Shown in pieces: positions 1-7,397 of a stretch of 64,000 nt of DNA. Every line of letters starts with the position of its first letter. The stretch's first letter is position 1. The notes under the pieces were generated by a model, which made no database searches, was not told the origin of the DNA, and worked only from the letters and a program-made list of their open reading frames with translations. The translations under genes were made by a program, and so were the position numbers. Source of the DNA: CAHJXG01 sp964235485 (GTDB lineage Bacteria > Pseudomonadota > Alphaproteobacteria > Acetobacterales > Acetobacteraceae); NCBI GenBank assembly GCA_964235485.1, contig CAXSAZ010000002.1, positions 243,677-307,676 on the forward strand, read 5' to 3'.

Positions 1-183
1 GTGCGTGCCACGCAGCCGATTACCCACCTCAATGATGAGGTTGGCCGCAATCGTCGCGTGCGCCACGGTTCCACCATTCATCGCGACCGGCCCAAATCCG
101 TCATACTCATACCTTTCGGGCTGATTGGCTTCCCAAATCAGGAAGTCGTCCAGCGTCATGGTCCTGCGAAGGGCGACGTTCAT
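1..183 (-). CDS. Uma2-family (DUF820) putative endonuclease, N-terminal fragment
   Basis: The minus strand reads a 61-codon open frame that runs off the left edge. It begins MNVALRRTMTLDDFLIWEA and continues RYEYDGFGPVAMNGG and IIEVGNRLRGT, the N-terminal pattern of Uma2/DUF820 proteins (PD-(D/E)XK-type nuclease fold, usually about 190 residues). A GGAG box lies about 7 bases before the ATG at 183. Only the first third is present, so catalytic residues cannot be checked. The family is known only as putative nucleases, often found as solitary genes. It ends 67 bases from the end of the next minus-strand gene and has no evident operon partner here. Confidence 0.72.
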   Translation of the reverse strand, partial: MNVALRRTMTLDDFLIWEANQPERYEYDGFGPVAMNGGTVAHATIAANLIIEVGNRLRGTH

Positions 184-250
184 CGTGTTTCTCCTAGCCC
201 AGCCTACGTCATCAAGCAGTCGCCCGCCACATCCGCTTCCAAGCTGGCGC

Positions 251-1249
251 TCAGTCAGCAACGCGCAGCATGATCTTGCCGATATGCGCGCTGCTCTCCA
301 TCAGCCGGTGCGCGTCGGCGGCGCGGTCCAGCGGGAACACCTCGTGCACCAGCGGGCCGCAGCGCCCGGCGGACAACATCGGCCAGACCTTTTCCCGCAA
401 CGCGGACGCGATGGCGCCTTTCTGCGCGGCGGTGCGGGGACGCATGGTGCTGCCGGTCACGAGGAGGCGCCGGGTCATGATCGCGGTGAGGTCCAGCTTC
501 TCGACCTCCGCGCCGCCCAGAAAGGCGATCAGCACCAAGCGCCCGTCCGTCGCCAGGCTGCGCAGGTTGCGGGCGAGGTAAGGGCCGCCCACCATGTCCA
601 GCACGACGTTCACCCCGGCGCCCGCCGTGAACTCCTTGATGGAGTTGGCGAAGTCGGCCTCCTTGTAGTTGATGGCGGCGTCCGCGCCCAGCCGGACGCA
701 GGCGTCGCACTTTTCGGCGCTGCCGGCGGTCGCATACACCCGGCTGCCGAACTCATGCGCGAGCTGGATGGCCGTGACGCCGATGCCGCTGGTCCCGCCA
801 TGCACCAACGCGCTCTCGCCCGGCAGGAGCCGGCCGTGGCCGAACAGGTTGGCCCAAACCGTGAAATGGTTCTCCGGCAACGCCCCGGCGCGGATCGCGT
901 CATACCCGTCCGGCCAAGGCAGGCATTGCGTGCCGGGCACCGCGCAGTACTCGGCATAGCCGCCGCCGTTGGCCAACGCGCACACCTTGTCCCCAACCTG
1001 CCACCCGGCATCCCCACTGGCCGCGGCGACCTCCCCCGCAACCTCCAATCCGAGCAGCGGGCTTGCCCCCGGCGGCGGCGGGTAGGCGCCGAGCCGCTGC
1101 TGCACGTCCGGACGGTTCACACCGGCCGCCTGCACGCGGATCAGCACCTCGCCCGGCGCCGGGGCCGGCACCGGGCCGGTCGCGACGTGCAGCCCCTCCG
1201 GCCCGCCGGGGGCGTATTCGATCTGGCGCATCTGGGCGGGCACTGGCAT
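251..1249 (-). CDS. NAD(P)H-quinone oxidoreductase, PIG3 type (zinc-free MDR superfamily)
   Basis: A 332-residue medium-chain dehydrogenase/reductase. The N-terminal GroES-like part contains AAGVNRPDVQQRLGAYPPPP, the hallmark of PIG3/TP53I3-like quinone oxidoreductases, and the Rossmann half carries GGTSGIGVTAIQLAHEFG for NADPH binding. The zinc-ligand cysteines of alcohol dehydrogenases are absent. Its expected role is NADPH-dependent one-electron reduction of quinones in the cytosol. The ATG at 1249 matches the family start, with MRQIEY following closely. It is divergent from the binding-protein gene at 1369, and the 119-bp gap must hold both promoters. Confidence 0.88.
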   Translation of the reverse strand: MPVPAQMRQIEYAPGGPEGLHVATGPVPAPAPGEVLIRVQAAGVNRPDVQQRLGAYPPPPGASPLLGLEVAGEVAAASGDAGWQVGDKVCALANGGGYAEYCAVPGTQCLPWPDGYDAIRAGALPENHFTVWANLFGHGRLLPGESALVHGGTSGIGVTAIQLAHEFGSRVYATAGSAEKCDACVRLGADAAINYKEADFANSIKEFTAGAGVNVVLDMVGGPYLARNLRSLATDGRLVLIAFLGGAEVEKLDLTAIMTRRLLVTGSTMRPRTAAQKGAIASALREKVWPMLSAGRCGPLVHEVFPLDRAADAHRLMESSAHIGKIMLRVAD

Positions 1250-1358
1250 GGCGGGGCGTCCTGCGGTTCCCCCTGAAAAGTCTGCGCCCGCTTCGGTCCT
1301 GTCAACGTGGTTGCGCCGTAACCGGCGACGCGGGATGGTCGTACAAAATATGATATCC

Positions 1359-1363
1359 GGAGG
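1359..1363 (+). promoter_or_regulatory. Ribosome binding site GGAGG for the binding-protein gene
   Basis: GGAGG lies five bases before the ATG at 1369 and fixes that start. Just upstream, TATGAT in the AT-rich stretch 1347-1356 could be a -10 element, but no convincing -35 box is seen at the right distance. Confidence 0.5.
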
Positions 1364-1368
1364 CCCCG

Positions 1369-2586
1369 ATGACCCTCACCCGCCGCGCCGCCTTGGGGGC
1401 CGCTTTCGTCGCCCCCGTCGTCCTGCGGCGGGCGCTGGCGCAGCCTGATCCCATCCCGCTCGGCGCGCTGTATCCCCTTTCCGGCGCCCTTGCGCTGCTG
1501 GGGGACGAGAGCTTCCGCGGTTTGGAGCTGGCAGTTGATGACCGCAATGCCGCCGGCGGCCTGCTGGGCCGCCCGGTGCGCCTGGCGAAGGGCGACGCCT
1601 TCGATCCCAACCAGGCCGTGGGCGAGGTCCGCCGGTTGATGGCCAACGAGCGCGTGGCCGCGGTGTTCGGCACCTATGCCAGCCCGCTGGTGTTCGCCGC
1701 GAGCCAGGCGACCGAGCTGGCGGGGACGCCGTATTTCGAGCTGGGCGCCATCGCCGACCCCGTGACCGAGCGTGGCTTCAAATACCTGTTCCGCTCCTGC
1801 CCGGTCGCCAGCGCGTTCGGCCTCCTCACCGTTGATGCGGTGAATGACGCCTTGGCGCCGCTTTGGGGCGTCGATCCCAAGAGCCTGAAGCTTGCGCTGC
1901 TGCACGAGGACGCGCTGTATGGCAGCAGCGTCAGCGGCTTCCAGGCGGCGCGGTGCAAGGACCTCGGCCTCAACGTCGTGGAGAACCTGCCCTACCCCGC
2001 CGCCACGATGGACATGTCGAGCGTCGTGCAGCGGCTGCGCAGCGTCGGCGCCGATGTCGTCCTCCATACCGGCTACCAGAACGACGTGCTGCTGTTTTTC
2101 CGGCAAATGCGGCAGGTGGGCTGGAAGCCGCGCATGATCGTGGGCGCAGGCGGCGGGCACTCCCTGCAGGACACGGCGAACGCAATCGGCGCGGATTGCG
2201 AAGGCATGTTGAACGTGGACTTCACGCAGTTCGCCGTGAACGAGGCCGCGGCGCCGGGCGCGCGTGACGTGCGGGCCGCCTATGAGAAGCGGTATGGCAC
2301 CAAGCCGCGCAGCGGGCACAGCCTCGCCAACTACGCGGGGGCCAGGCTGTTCCTGGACGTGATGGAACGTGCCGGCAGCTTGGACAAGGACAAGCTGCGC
2401 GCGGCCGTGCTGGCGACGGACGTGCCCCATGGCGCCACCGCGGCCGGCTGGGGCGCCAAGTTCGACGAGCGCGGCCAGAACACCCGCGCCAAGCCCATGC
2501 TGATGCAGTGGCAAGGCGGCACGCAGGTCACGGTGCTGCCGCAAGCGGCGGCGGTCGGCAAGCTCCGCCCGATGTTCGGCGCGTGA
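1369..2586 (+). CDS. ABC transporter substrate-binding protein, branched-chain amino acid (LivK) type, Tat-exported
   Basis: A 405-residue periplasmic binding protein. The N-terminus has a twin-arginine signal (TRRAALGAA, hydrophobic stretch, likely cleavage after RALA near residue 24). The mature part begins with PIPLGALYPLSGALALLG and GLELAVDDRNAAGGLLGRPV, typical of the type I periplasmic fold of LivJ/LivK proteins that bind amino acids, amides or aromatic acids. No permease or ATPase gene is adjacent, so it is an orphan component that must share a transporter encoded elsewhere or act in sensing. The ligand cannot be deduced. It is convergent with the next gene, 7 bases between stops. Confidence 0.88.
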   Translation: MTLTRRAALGAAFVAPVVLRRALAQPDPIPLGALYPLSGALALLGDESFRGLELAVDDRNAAGGLLGRPVRLAKGDAFDPNQAVGEVRRLMANERVAAVFGTYASPLVFAASQATELAGTPYFELGAIADPVTERGFKYLFRSCPVASAFGLLTVDAVNDALAPLWGVDPKSLKLALLHEDALYGSSVSGFQAARCKDLGLNVVENLPYPAATMDMSSVVQRLRSVGADVVLHTGYQNDVLLFFRQMRQVGWKPRMIVGAGGGHSLQDTANAIGADCEGMLNVDFTQFAVNEAAAPGARDVRAAYEKRYGTKPRSGHSLANYAGARLFLDVMERAGSLDKDKLRAAVLATDVPHGATAAGWGAKFDERGQNTRAKPMLMQWQGGTQVTVLPQAAAVGKLRPMFGA

Positions 2587-2593
2587 CGCTCCG

Positions 2594-3157
2594 CTAGAAA
2601 TGCACCGCCAACGGCGCGAGCAGGCCGACCGCGCCCAGCCCCACGCCGCCGATCCCCATCACGACGCCCAGCACGGCCAGCATGGAAACGCTGGTCACGA
2701 TGGAGGACGAGATGACCACGATGGCGACCTGGAACAGCGCGGCGGAGTACTCGTAAAGGTGGTACTTTGCCATGGCGTAGTCCCGCTCCGTTTCCTTGGC
2801 CCGGGCGCGCTGCGTCAGTTCCTTGCGGCCTTCGCCGGTGCTGGGTTCGCTTTCCCAGCGGGCGGCGGTGTTCTGCCAAGCCTTCTGCTGCGCTTCCAGC
2901 GCGGCCCGGGCGCCGGGGTCGGTTGTGGCCGCCTTCTCCAGCTCGGCCTGCTCGGCCGCGGTCCGCACGGTTGTCTGCCGCACCGTGCGCGCCTGGAAAT
3001 ACGCCCAAAGATTGGCCGCCTCGACGTTCCGGGTGATCGCGTCGGTTTGCGCGCTTTTCGCGCCGGTTTCCACCAGCGCCAGAAACAGCGCCAGCACGGC
3101 GATCAGCAAGGCGATCCGCTTGTCGTGGGCGTGCTGGATGTGCGCGTGTTCGGTCAT
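2594..3157 (-). CDS. DUF4337 domain membrane protein
   Basis: A 187-residue protein with one N-terminal transmembrane helix (residues about 14-30), a helical charged middle containing LWAYFQARTVRQTTVRTAA, and two C-terminal hydrophobic helices with a glycine-rich end (VMGIGGVGLGAVGLLA). The layout and the WAYFQA, KETERDYAMAKYHLYEY and ALFQVAIV segments match DUF4337, whose function is unknown. The ATG at 3157 was chosen because the upstream in-frame 37 codons read as non-conserved spacer and the histidine-rich MTEHAHIQHAHDKR start resembles the family. It is divergent from the MaoC-like gene at 3261. Confidence 0.8.
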   Translation of the reverse strand: MTEHAHIQHAHDKRIALLIAVLALFLALVETGAKSAQTDAITRNVEAANLWAYFQARTVRQTTVRTAAEQAELEKAATTDPGARAALEAQQKAWQNTAARWESEPSTGEGRKELTQRARAKETERDYAMAKYHLYEYSAALFQVAIVVISSSIVTSVSMLAVLGVVMGIGGVGLGAVGLLAPLAVHF

Positions 3158-3260
3158 GGAGGTCTCTTTGTCGGTGGCGGCCGTCTTCGCATGGATTGCG
3201 CCGCGCGGAAACGTCCGGCCGATGTGGACGCGCTCCCACCGCGGGCTTAGCATTTCCGCC

Positions 3261-4127
3261 ATGCCCATCGATGCCGAGGCCCTGCTGCGCTACGAGATCC
3301 CCGAAGTCCGCCAGCGCCTGACCGCACGGGACGCCGTGCTGTATGCCTTGTCGGTCGGGCTGGGGCAGGACCCGCTCGACCCGCGCCAGCTTGACTTCGT
3401 GGACGGCCGCCGCGCACTTCGCGCCCTGCCCTTCATGGCCGTGGTGCTCGGGCATCCCGGGTTCTGGCTGGCCGACCCGCGCACCGGGGTGGACGCGGTG
3501 CGCCTGGTGCACGGCGAGCAGGGCATCACCATCCACCGCTCCTTCCCCATCGGCGGCGAGGTCGTGGGCCGCACCCGCGTGACCGGGCTGGTGGACAAGG
3601 GGCCGGGCCGCGGCGCGCTGTTGTATGTCGAGAAGCGGGTCACGGACGCGGCCGACGATGCGCTGCTGGCGGTCGCGACCGCCACGGTGTTCCTGCGCGG
3701 CGACGGCGGGTTCGGCAGGGCCACAGGCCCGGTGCGCCCACCGCACCCGATGCCCACCACCGCCCCGGACCACGTGGTGGACCTGCCGACCCGGCCGGAG
3801 CAGGCGCTGCTTTACCGGCTGAACGGCGACGACAACCCGCTGCACGCGGACCCCGCGGTGGCCGAAGCCGCCGGGTTCCCCCGGCCGATCCTGCACGGGC
3901 TGTGCACCCTGGGCGTCGTGGGCCACGCGCTGCTGCGCACGCTCGGCGGCTACGACCCGGCGCGCTTCCATGCGCTGGACCTGCGTTTCTCCGCGCCGGT
4001 GTTCCCCGGGGAAAACATACGCACCGAGATTTGGGACGACGGCGCGTTCCAGGCCCGCGTGGTCGGGCGCGACGTCTTGGTGGCGAGCCATGGGCGCGCC
4101 GTGTTCAAGCCGGCGGGGGCAGCATGA
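3261..4127 (+). CDS. MaoC-like enoyl-CoA hydratase (double hot-dog, MFE-2 hydratase-2 type)
   Basis: A 288-residue protein with an N-terminal hot-dog-like half and a C-terminal MaoC half carrying YRLNGDDNPLHADPAVAEAA, the hydratase-2 motif with catalytic Asp and His, followed by FPRPILHGLCT. Family members hydrate trans-2-enoyl-CoA to (R)-3-hydroxyacyl-CoA. The stop overlaps the next start as ATGA at 4124, so translation is probably coupled to the adjoining dehydrogenase. Together they correspond to the two catalytic units of eukaryotic peroxisomal MFE-2. The physiological substrate (fatty acid, bile acid or sterol side chain) is not visible. Confidence 0.85.
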   Translation: MPIDAEALLRYEIPEVRQRLTARDAVLYALSVGLGQDPLDPRQLDFVDGRRALRALPFMAVVLGHPGFWLADPRTGVDAVRLVHGEQGITIHRSFPIGGEVVGRTRVTGLVDKGPGRGALLYVEKRVTDAADDALLAVATATVFLRGDGGFGRATGPVRPPHPMPTTAPDHVVDLPTRPEQALLYRLNGDDNPLHADPAVAEAAGFPRPILHGLCTLGVVGHALLRTLGGYDPARFHALDLRFSAPVFPGENIRTEIWDDGAFQARVVGRDVLVASHGRAVFKPAGAA

Positions 4128-5032
4128 TGCTTGAGGGCAAGGTTGCCATCGTCACCGGCGCAGGGGGCGGCATCGGGCGGGAGATCGCGGTGGCGATGGC
4201 GCTGGCCGGCGCGTCCGTCGTGGTGAACGACATCGGCGCATCGCTGTCCGGCCAGGGCCAGTCGGCCTCGCCCGCCGGGCAAACGGAGCAGATCATCGCC
4301 CAGCGCGGCGGGCGGGCGGTTGTCAGCACCGACAGCGTCTCGTCCTGGGCGTCGGCGCAGCGCATCGTGCAGGCGGCGATGGACGGCTTCGGCCGGGTGG
4401 ACATCGTGGTGAACAACGCCGGCATCCTGCGCGACACCATTTTCCACAAGATGTCGCCGGAGGACTGGCTGCAGGTCATCGACGTGCACCTGAACGGCAG
4501 CTTCTTCGTGAGCCGCGCCGCGGCCGAGCATTTCCGGGCGCAGGGCGGTGGCGCTTACGTCCACATGACCAGCACGTCGGGCCTGGTGGGCAACTTCGGC
4601 CAGGCCAACTACTCGGCGGCGAAGCTCGGCATCGTGGCGCTGTCCAAGTCCATCGCGCTCGACATGGGGCGGTTCGGCGTGCGCTCCAACTGCGTCGCCC
4701 CTTTCGCCTGGAGCCGCATGACCAGCTCGATCCCGGCAGACACGCCGGAGCAGCAGGCGCGCGTGGCCAAGCTGCAGCAGATGACGCCCGACAAGAACGC
4801 GCCGCTCGCGGTGTTCCTCGCGTCCGACGCGGCCGAGGGCTTCACCGGCCAGGTCTTCGCAACCCGCCACAACGAGATTTTCCTGATGAGCCAAAGCCGC
4901 CCGCTCCGCTCCGTGCACCGGGCCGAGGGTTGGACGCCCGCGCTGATCGCCGAGCACGCCGCCCCGGCGCTCCGCGCCAGCCTCGTGCCGCTCGACCGCA
5001 GCCAGGACGTGTTCGCCTGGGACCCGGTGTGA
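4124..5032 (+). CDS. SDR family 3-hydroxyacyl-CoA dehydrogenase, MFE-2-like
   Basis: A 302-residue short-chain dehydrogenase. It has the TGAGGGIG dinucleotide motif near residue 11, NDIGAS after beta-2 (typical of MFE-2 dehydrogenase units), NNAGILRDTIF, and the catalytic Tyr-x3-Lys in NYSAAKLG. The C-terminal extension beyond the standard 250-residue SDR also fits MFE-2-type (R)-3-hydroxyacyl-CoA dehydrogenases. It starts inside the stop of the hydratase gene (ATGA), implying one bicistronic unit for a hydration/oxidation step of beta-oxidation-like chain shortening. Confidence 0.85.
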   Translation: MMLEGKVAIVTGAGGGIGREIAVAMALAGASVVVNDIGASLSGQGQSASPAGQTEQIIAQRGGRAVVSTDSVSSWASAQRIVQAAMDGFGRVDIVVNNAGILRDTIFHKMSPEDWLQVIDVHLNGSFFVSRAAAEHFRAQGGGAYVHMTSTSGLVGNFGQANYSAAKLGIVALSKSIALDMGRFGVRSNCVAPFAWSRMTSSIPADTPEQQARVAKLQQMTPDKNAPLAVFLASDAAEGFTGQVFATRHNEIFLMSQSRPLRSVHRAEGWTPALIAEHAAPALRASLVPLDRSQDVFAWDPV

Positions 5033-5090
5033 TGGCGCGCGGCATGGTGCCAGGTCCCGCGGCACGCGATGAACTCAGGAGGAACCGCGC

Positions 5091-6536
5091 GTGACGGATT
5101 TCGACTTGGTGATCCGTGGCGGCACGGTGGTGACCGCGGTTGAGCAGTTCCGCGCCGACGTGGGCATCCGCGCCGGGCGCATCGAGGCCGTGGGCGCCAA
5201 CCTCGCCGGCGCCCGCACCCTGGACGCCGGCGGGCTGCTGGTCCTGCCCGGCGGCGTCGACTCGCACTGCCACATCGAGCAACTGCAACCCGGCGGCGGC
5301 GCGGACGAGGAAAGCTGGGAAACCGGCAGCCGCAGCGCGCTCGCCGGCGGGACCACGAGCGTCGTCACCTTCTCCACCCAGTTCAAGGGCCAGCCCATCG
5401 GGCCGTCGCTGGCCGAATACAAGCGGCGGGCCGGGCAGGCGATGGTGGACTACGCCTTCCACCAGATCGTCACCGACCCGACCGACGCCGTATTGGCCGA
5501 GCTGCCCGGCATCATCGCGAGCGGCATCCGGAGCCTCAAGGTGTTCCTCACCTACGACCCGCTCTGGCTGGACGACCGCCAATACCTCCGCGTGCTGGCC
5601 GCTGCCCGCCGTCACGGCGCGCTGGTGACGGTGCATTGCGAGAACTACGACGCCATCGGCTGGATGACCGAGGCCCTGCTCGCCGCCGGCCTGACAGCGC
5701 CCAAGTACCACGCCTGGTCCCGCCCGCCCGTGCTGGAGCGGGAAGCGACGCACCGCGCCATTGCGCTCGCGGAGTTGGTGGACCAGCCGATCCAGATCTT
5801 CCATGTCTCCTGCCTGGAAGCGGCGGAGGAGATCGCCCGCGCCCGCGCCCGCGGCGTGCGGGTCTGGGGGGAAACCTGCCCGCAGTACTTCGTGCTGTCC
5901 GCCGCCGACATGGACCGCCCGGGGTTCGAGGGCGCCAAGTTCATGTGCAGCCCGGCCCCGCGCGACGCCGCGGCGACCGCCGGGCTGTGGGAGGCGATCC
6001 GGCTGGGCACGCTCGACGTGGTGAGCAGCGACCATAGCGGCTGGAGCTTTGACGGCCCGCGCGGCAAGCGGGTGAACGGCGCGGACGCGAACTTCCGCGA
6101 CATCCCGAACGGCGTGCCGGGCCTGGCGTCGCGCCTTCCGGTCCTGTGGAGCGAGGGCGTGGCCGCCGGGCGCATCAACGCCAGCGACTTCGTGCGCCTG
6201 ACCGCGACGCAGCCCGCGCGCTTGTTCGGCCTGCATCCCAGGAAGGGCAGCGTCATGCCCGGCGCCGATGCGGACTTGGTGCTGTGGGACCCGACGCGGC
6301 GCACCACCATCACCAACGCCCTGTTGCAGCACGTCATCGACTACACGCCCTATGAAGGCTTGGCCGTCACCGGCTGGCCGGTGGCGACGGTGCGCCGGGG
6401 CGAGGTCGTGATGCAGGACGGCCAGGTCACGGCCCGGCCCGGCAGCGGCCAGTACTTTCCGGTCGCGCCCTACGACCTGATCGCGCCGCGCGGCGTGCTC
6501 GCGAACGGCTTTGATCCGTCCGCGGCTTGTTCCTGA
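5091..6536 (+). CDS. Dihydropyrimidinase / D-hydantoinase family cyclic amidohydrolase
   Basis: A 481-residue TIM-barrel amidohydrolase. It contains the metal-binding HxH in VDSHCHIEQ, GTTSVVTFSTQ, the Lys of SLKVFLTYD that would be carbamylated to bridge two zinc ions, VHCEN, IFHVSC and the C-terminal SSDHSGW with the catalytic Asp. Such enzymes open dihydropyrimidine or hydantoin rings in the cytosol. The GTG start at 5091 is set by AGGAGG at 5077-5082. No dihydropyrimidine dehydrogenase or carbamoylase gene is nearby, so the substrate is open. It lies 58 bases after the SDR on the same strand and may be co-transcribed. Confidence 0.86.
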   Translation: MTDFDLVIRGGTVVTAVEQFRADVGIRAGRIEAVGANLAGARTLDAGGLLVLPGGVDSHCHIEQLQPGGGADEESWETGSRSALAGGTTSVVTFSTQFKGQPIGPSLAEYKRRAGQAMVDYAFHQIVTDPTDAVLAELPGIIASGIRSLKVFLTYDPLWLDDRQYLRVLAAARRHGALVTVHCENYDAIGWMTEALLAAGLTAPKYHAWSRPPVLEREATHRAIALAELVDQPIQIFHVSCLEAAEEIARARARGVRVWGETCPQYFVLSAADMDRPGFEGAKFMCSPAPRDAAATAGLWEAIRLGTLDVVSSDHSGWSFDGPRGKRVNGADANFRDIPNGVPGLASRLPVLWSEGVAAGRINASDFVRLTATQPARLFGLHPRKGSVMPGADADLVLWDPTRRTTITNALLQHVIDYTPYEGLAVTGWPVATVRRGEVVMQDGQVTARPGSGQYFPVAPYDLIAPRGVLANGFDPSAACS

Positions 6537-6584
6537 CGCCCCGCCGGCCAATATGACGGGGATGGTCGCAGCACGGAGTCCTGC

Positions 6585-6869
6585 ATGAGCGCGGTGATCG
6601 AGTTCAAGCACCGCAAGGACGACACGCTATGGGCCGTGATGGCCTCGGTCGGCCGCACCACCCGGGTAGCCGAGATTTTTCCCAGCCGCGAGCGCGCCCT
6701 GGCGGACCGGACCTGGCGGGAGCAGCAAATCCGCGCCTACGCCAGCCTGCTGCAATCCTGCCGCCAGCCGGCGCCGTGCTACAGCGTGGCGCCGATCCGC
6801 CCGGCTGATTTGCCGCGGGCTTGGAAGCCGTTGCCGGCTTTGGGGTTTTTGCGGGGGCAATTTATTTAG
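6585..6869 (+). CDS. Small orphan protein of unknown function
   Basis: A 94-residue basic protein with no recognised domain. It has an N-terminal VIEFKHRKDDTLWAV stretch and a charged middle (SRERALADRTWREQQIRAY) that should be helical. Two cysteines flank a proline-rich turn (SCRQPAPCYS). A GGAG box (6575-6578) precedes the ATG by six bases. Codon use is GC-rich like the surrounding core genes, so I take it as real, but no function is proposed. Confidence 0.55.
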   Translation: MSAVIEFKHRKDDTLWAVMASVGRTTRVAEIFPSRERALADRTWREQQIRAYASLLQSCRQPAPCYSVAPIRPADLPRAWKPLPALGFLRGQFI

Positions 6870-6908
6870 GACGTTTCTCACGCGGGTAAGGGAATATCCC
6901 ACCGTCGC

Positions 6909-7397
6909 TTAACGGCGACCCCAGGTGTTGGTGCTTTCGCTTCGAGGGTGCGTCCCGGGTGGGGCAGACGTGACCTCTATCGAACCAAACGGGGCCAGTA
7001 TCGTGCGAAGCTGTTCAGCGACTTGATCGAGCATCTGATCATCAATGGTATCGCTGTTCAAATATGTAGAAAACTCAAGTTCGGGTAGAGGGGTGAGGTC
7101 GCCACGTGACCTGTTGCTCCCCCACAAAACGACCAGACTATTCCAAATTTGAAAGGAAATCGACCCTGCTGCCCCGGTCGGGAATCCAACCCGAAATTTG
7201 TATCCGTTGTCCTTTGCCCATTGCTGCAATGGGGCAGTCAACTCCTCCACGTTGCGTGAGGTTTTCAAAACCAAGGTTCGCAGTGAGACATGTTCATATT
7301 CGCCTATGAACGGATCTTCAATTTCCACGCGGCTCGATGTCATTTGTACCCCAACCATGAATAAAATTATGATAAAAATTACAAACTTGACGCACAT
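6909..7397 (-). CDS. Putative membrane-anchored or secreted immunity protein for the adjacent toxin
   Basis: A 162-residue protein of unfamiliar sequence. It begins with a hydrophobic segment (KFVIFIIILFMVGVQM, residues 4-19) that reads as a signal anchor or signal peptide, followed by a soluble alpha/beta-looking domain (YKFRVGFPTG, FQIWNSLVVLWGS). Its ATG at 7397-7395 abuts the TAA stop of the toxin-like gene with no spacer, the arrangement expected for an effector and its translationally coupled immunity partner. The DNA is clearly AT-richer than flanking genes, suggesting transfer. Assignment as immunity protein rests on position, size and topology, not on homology I can name. Confidence 0.5.
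   Translation of the reverse strand: MCVKFVIFIIILFMVGVQMTSSRVEIEDPFIGEYEHVSLRTLVLKTSRNVEELTAPLQQWAKDNGYKFRVGFPTGAAGSISFQIWNSLVVLWGSNRSRGDLTPLPELEFSTYLNSDTIDDQMLDQVAEQLRTILAPFGSIEVTSAPPGTHPRSESTNTWGRR

Noticed and set aside
1..273. A 90-codon plus-strand frame at the left edge
   Set aside because: The opposite strand encodes a recognisable Uma2 N-terminus with a ribosome site. The plus frame has no domain and runs across the gene boundary.
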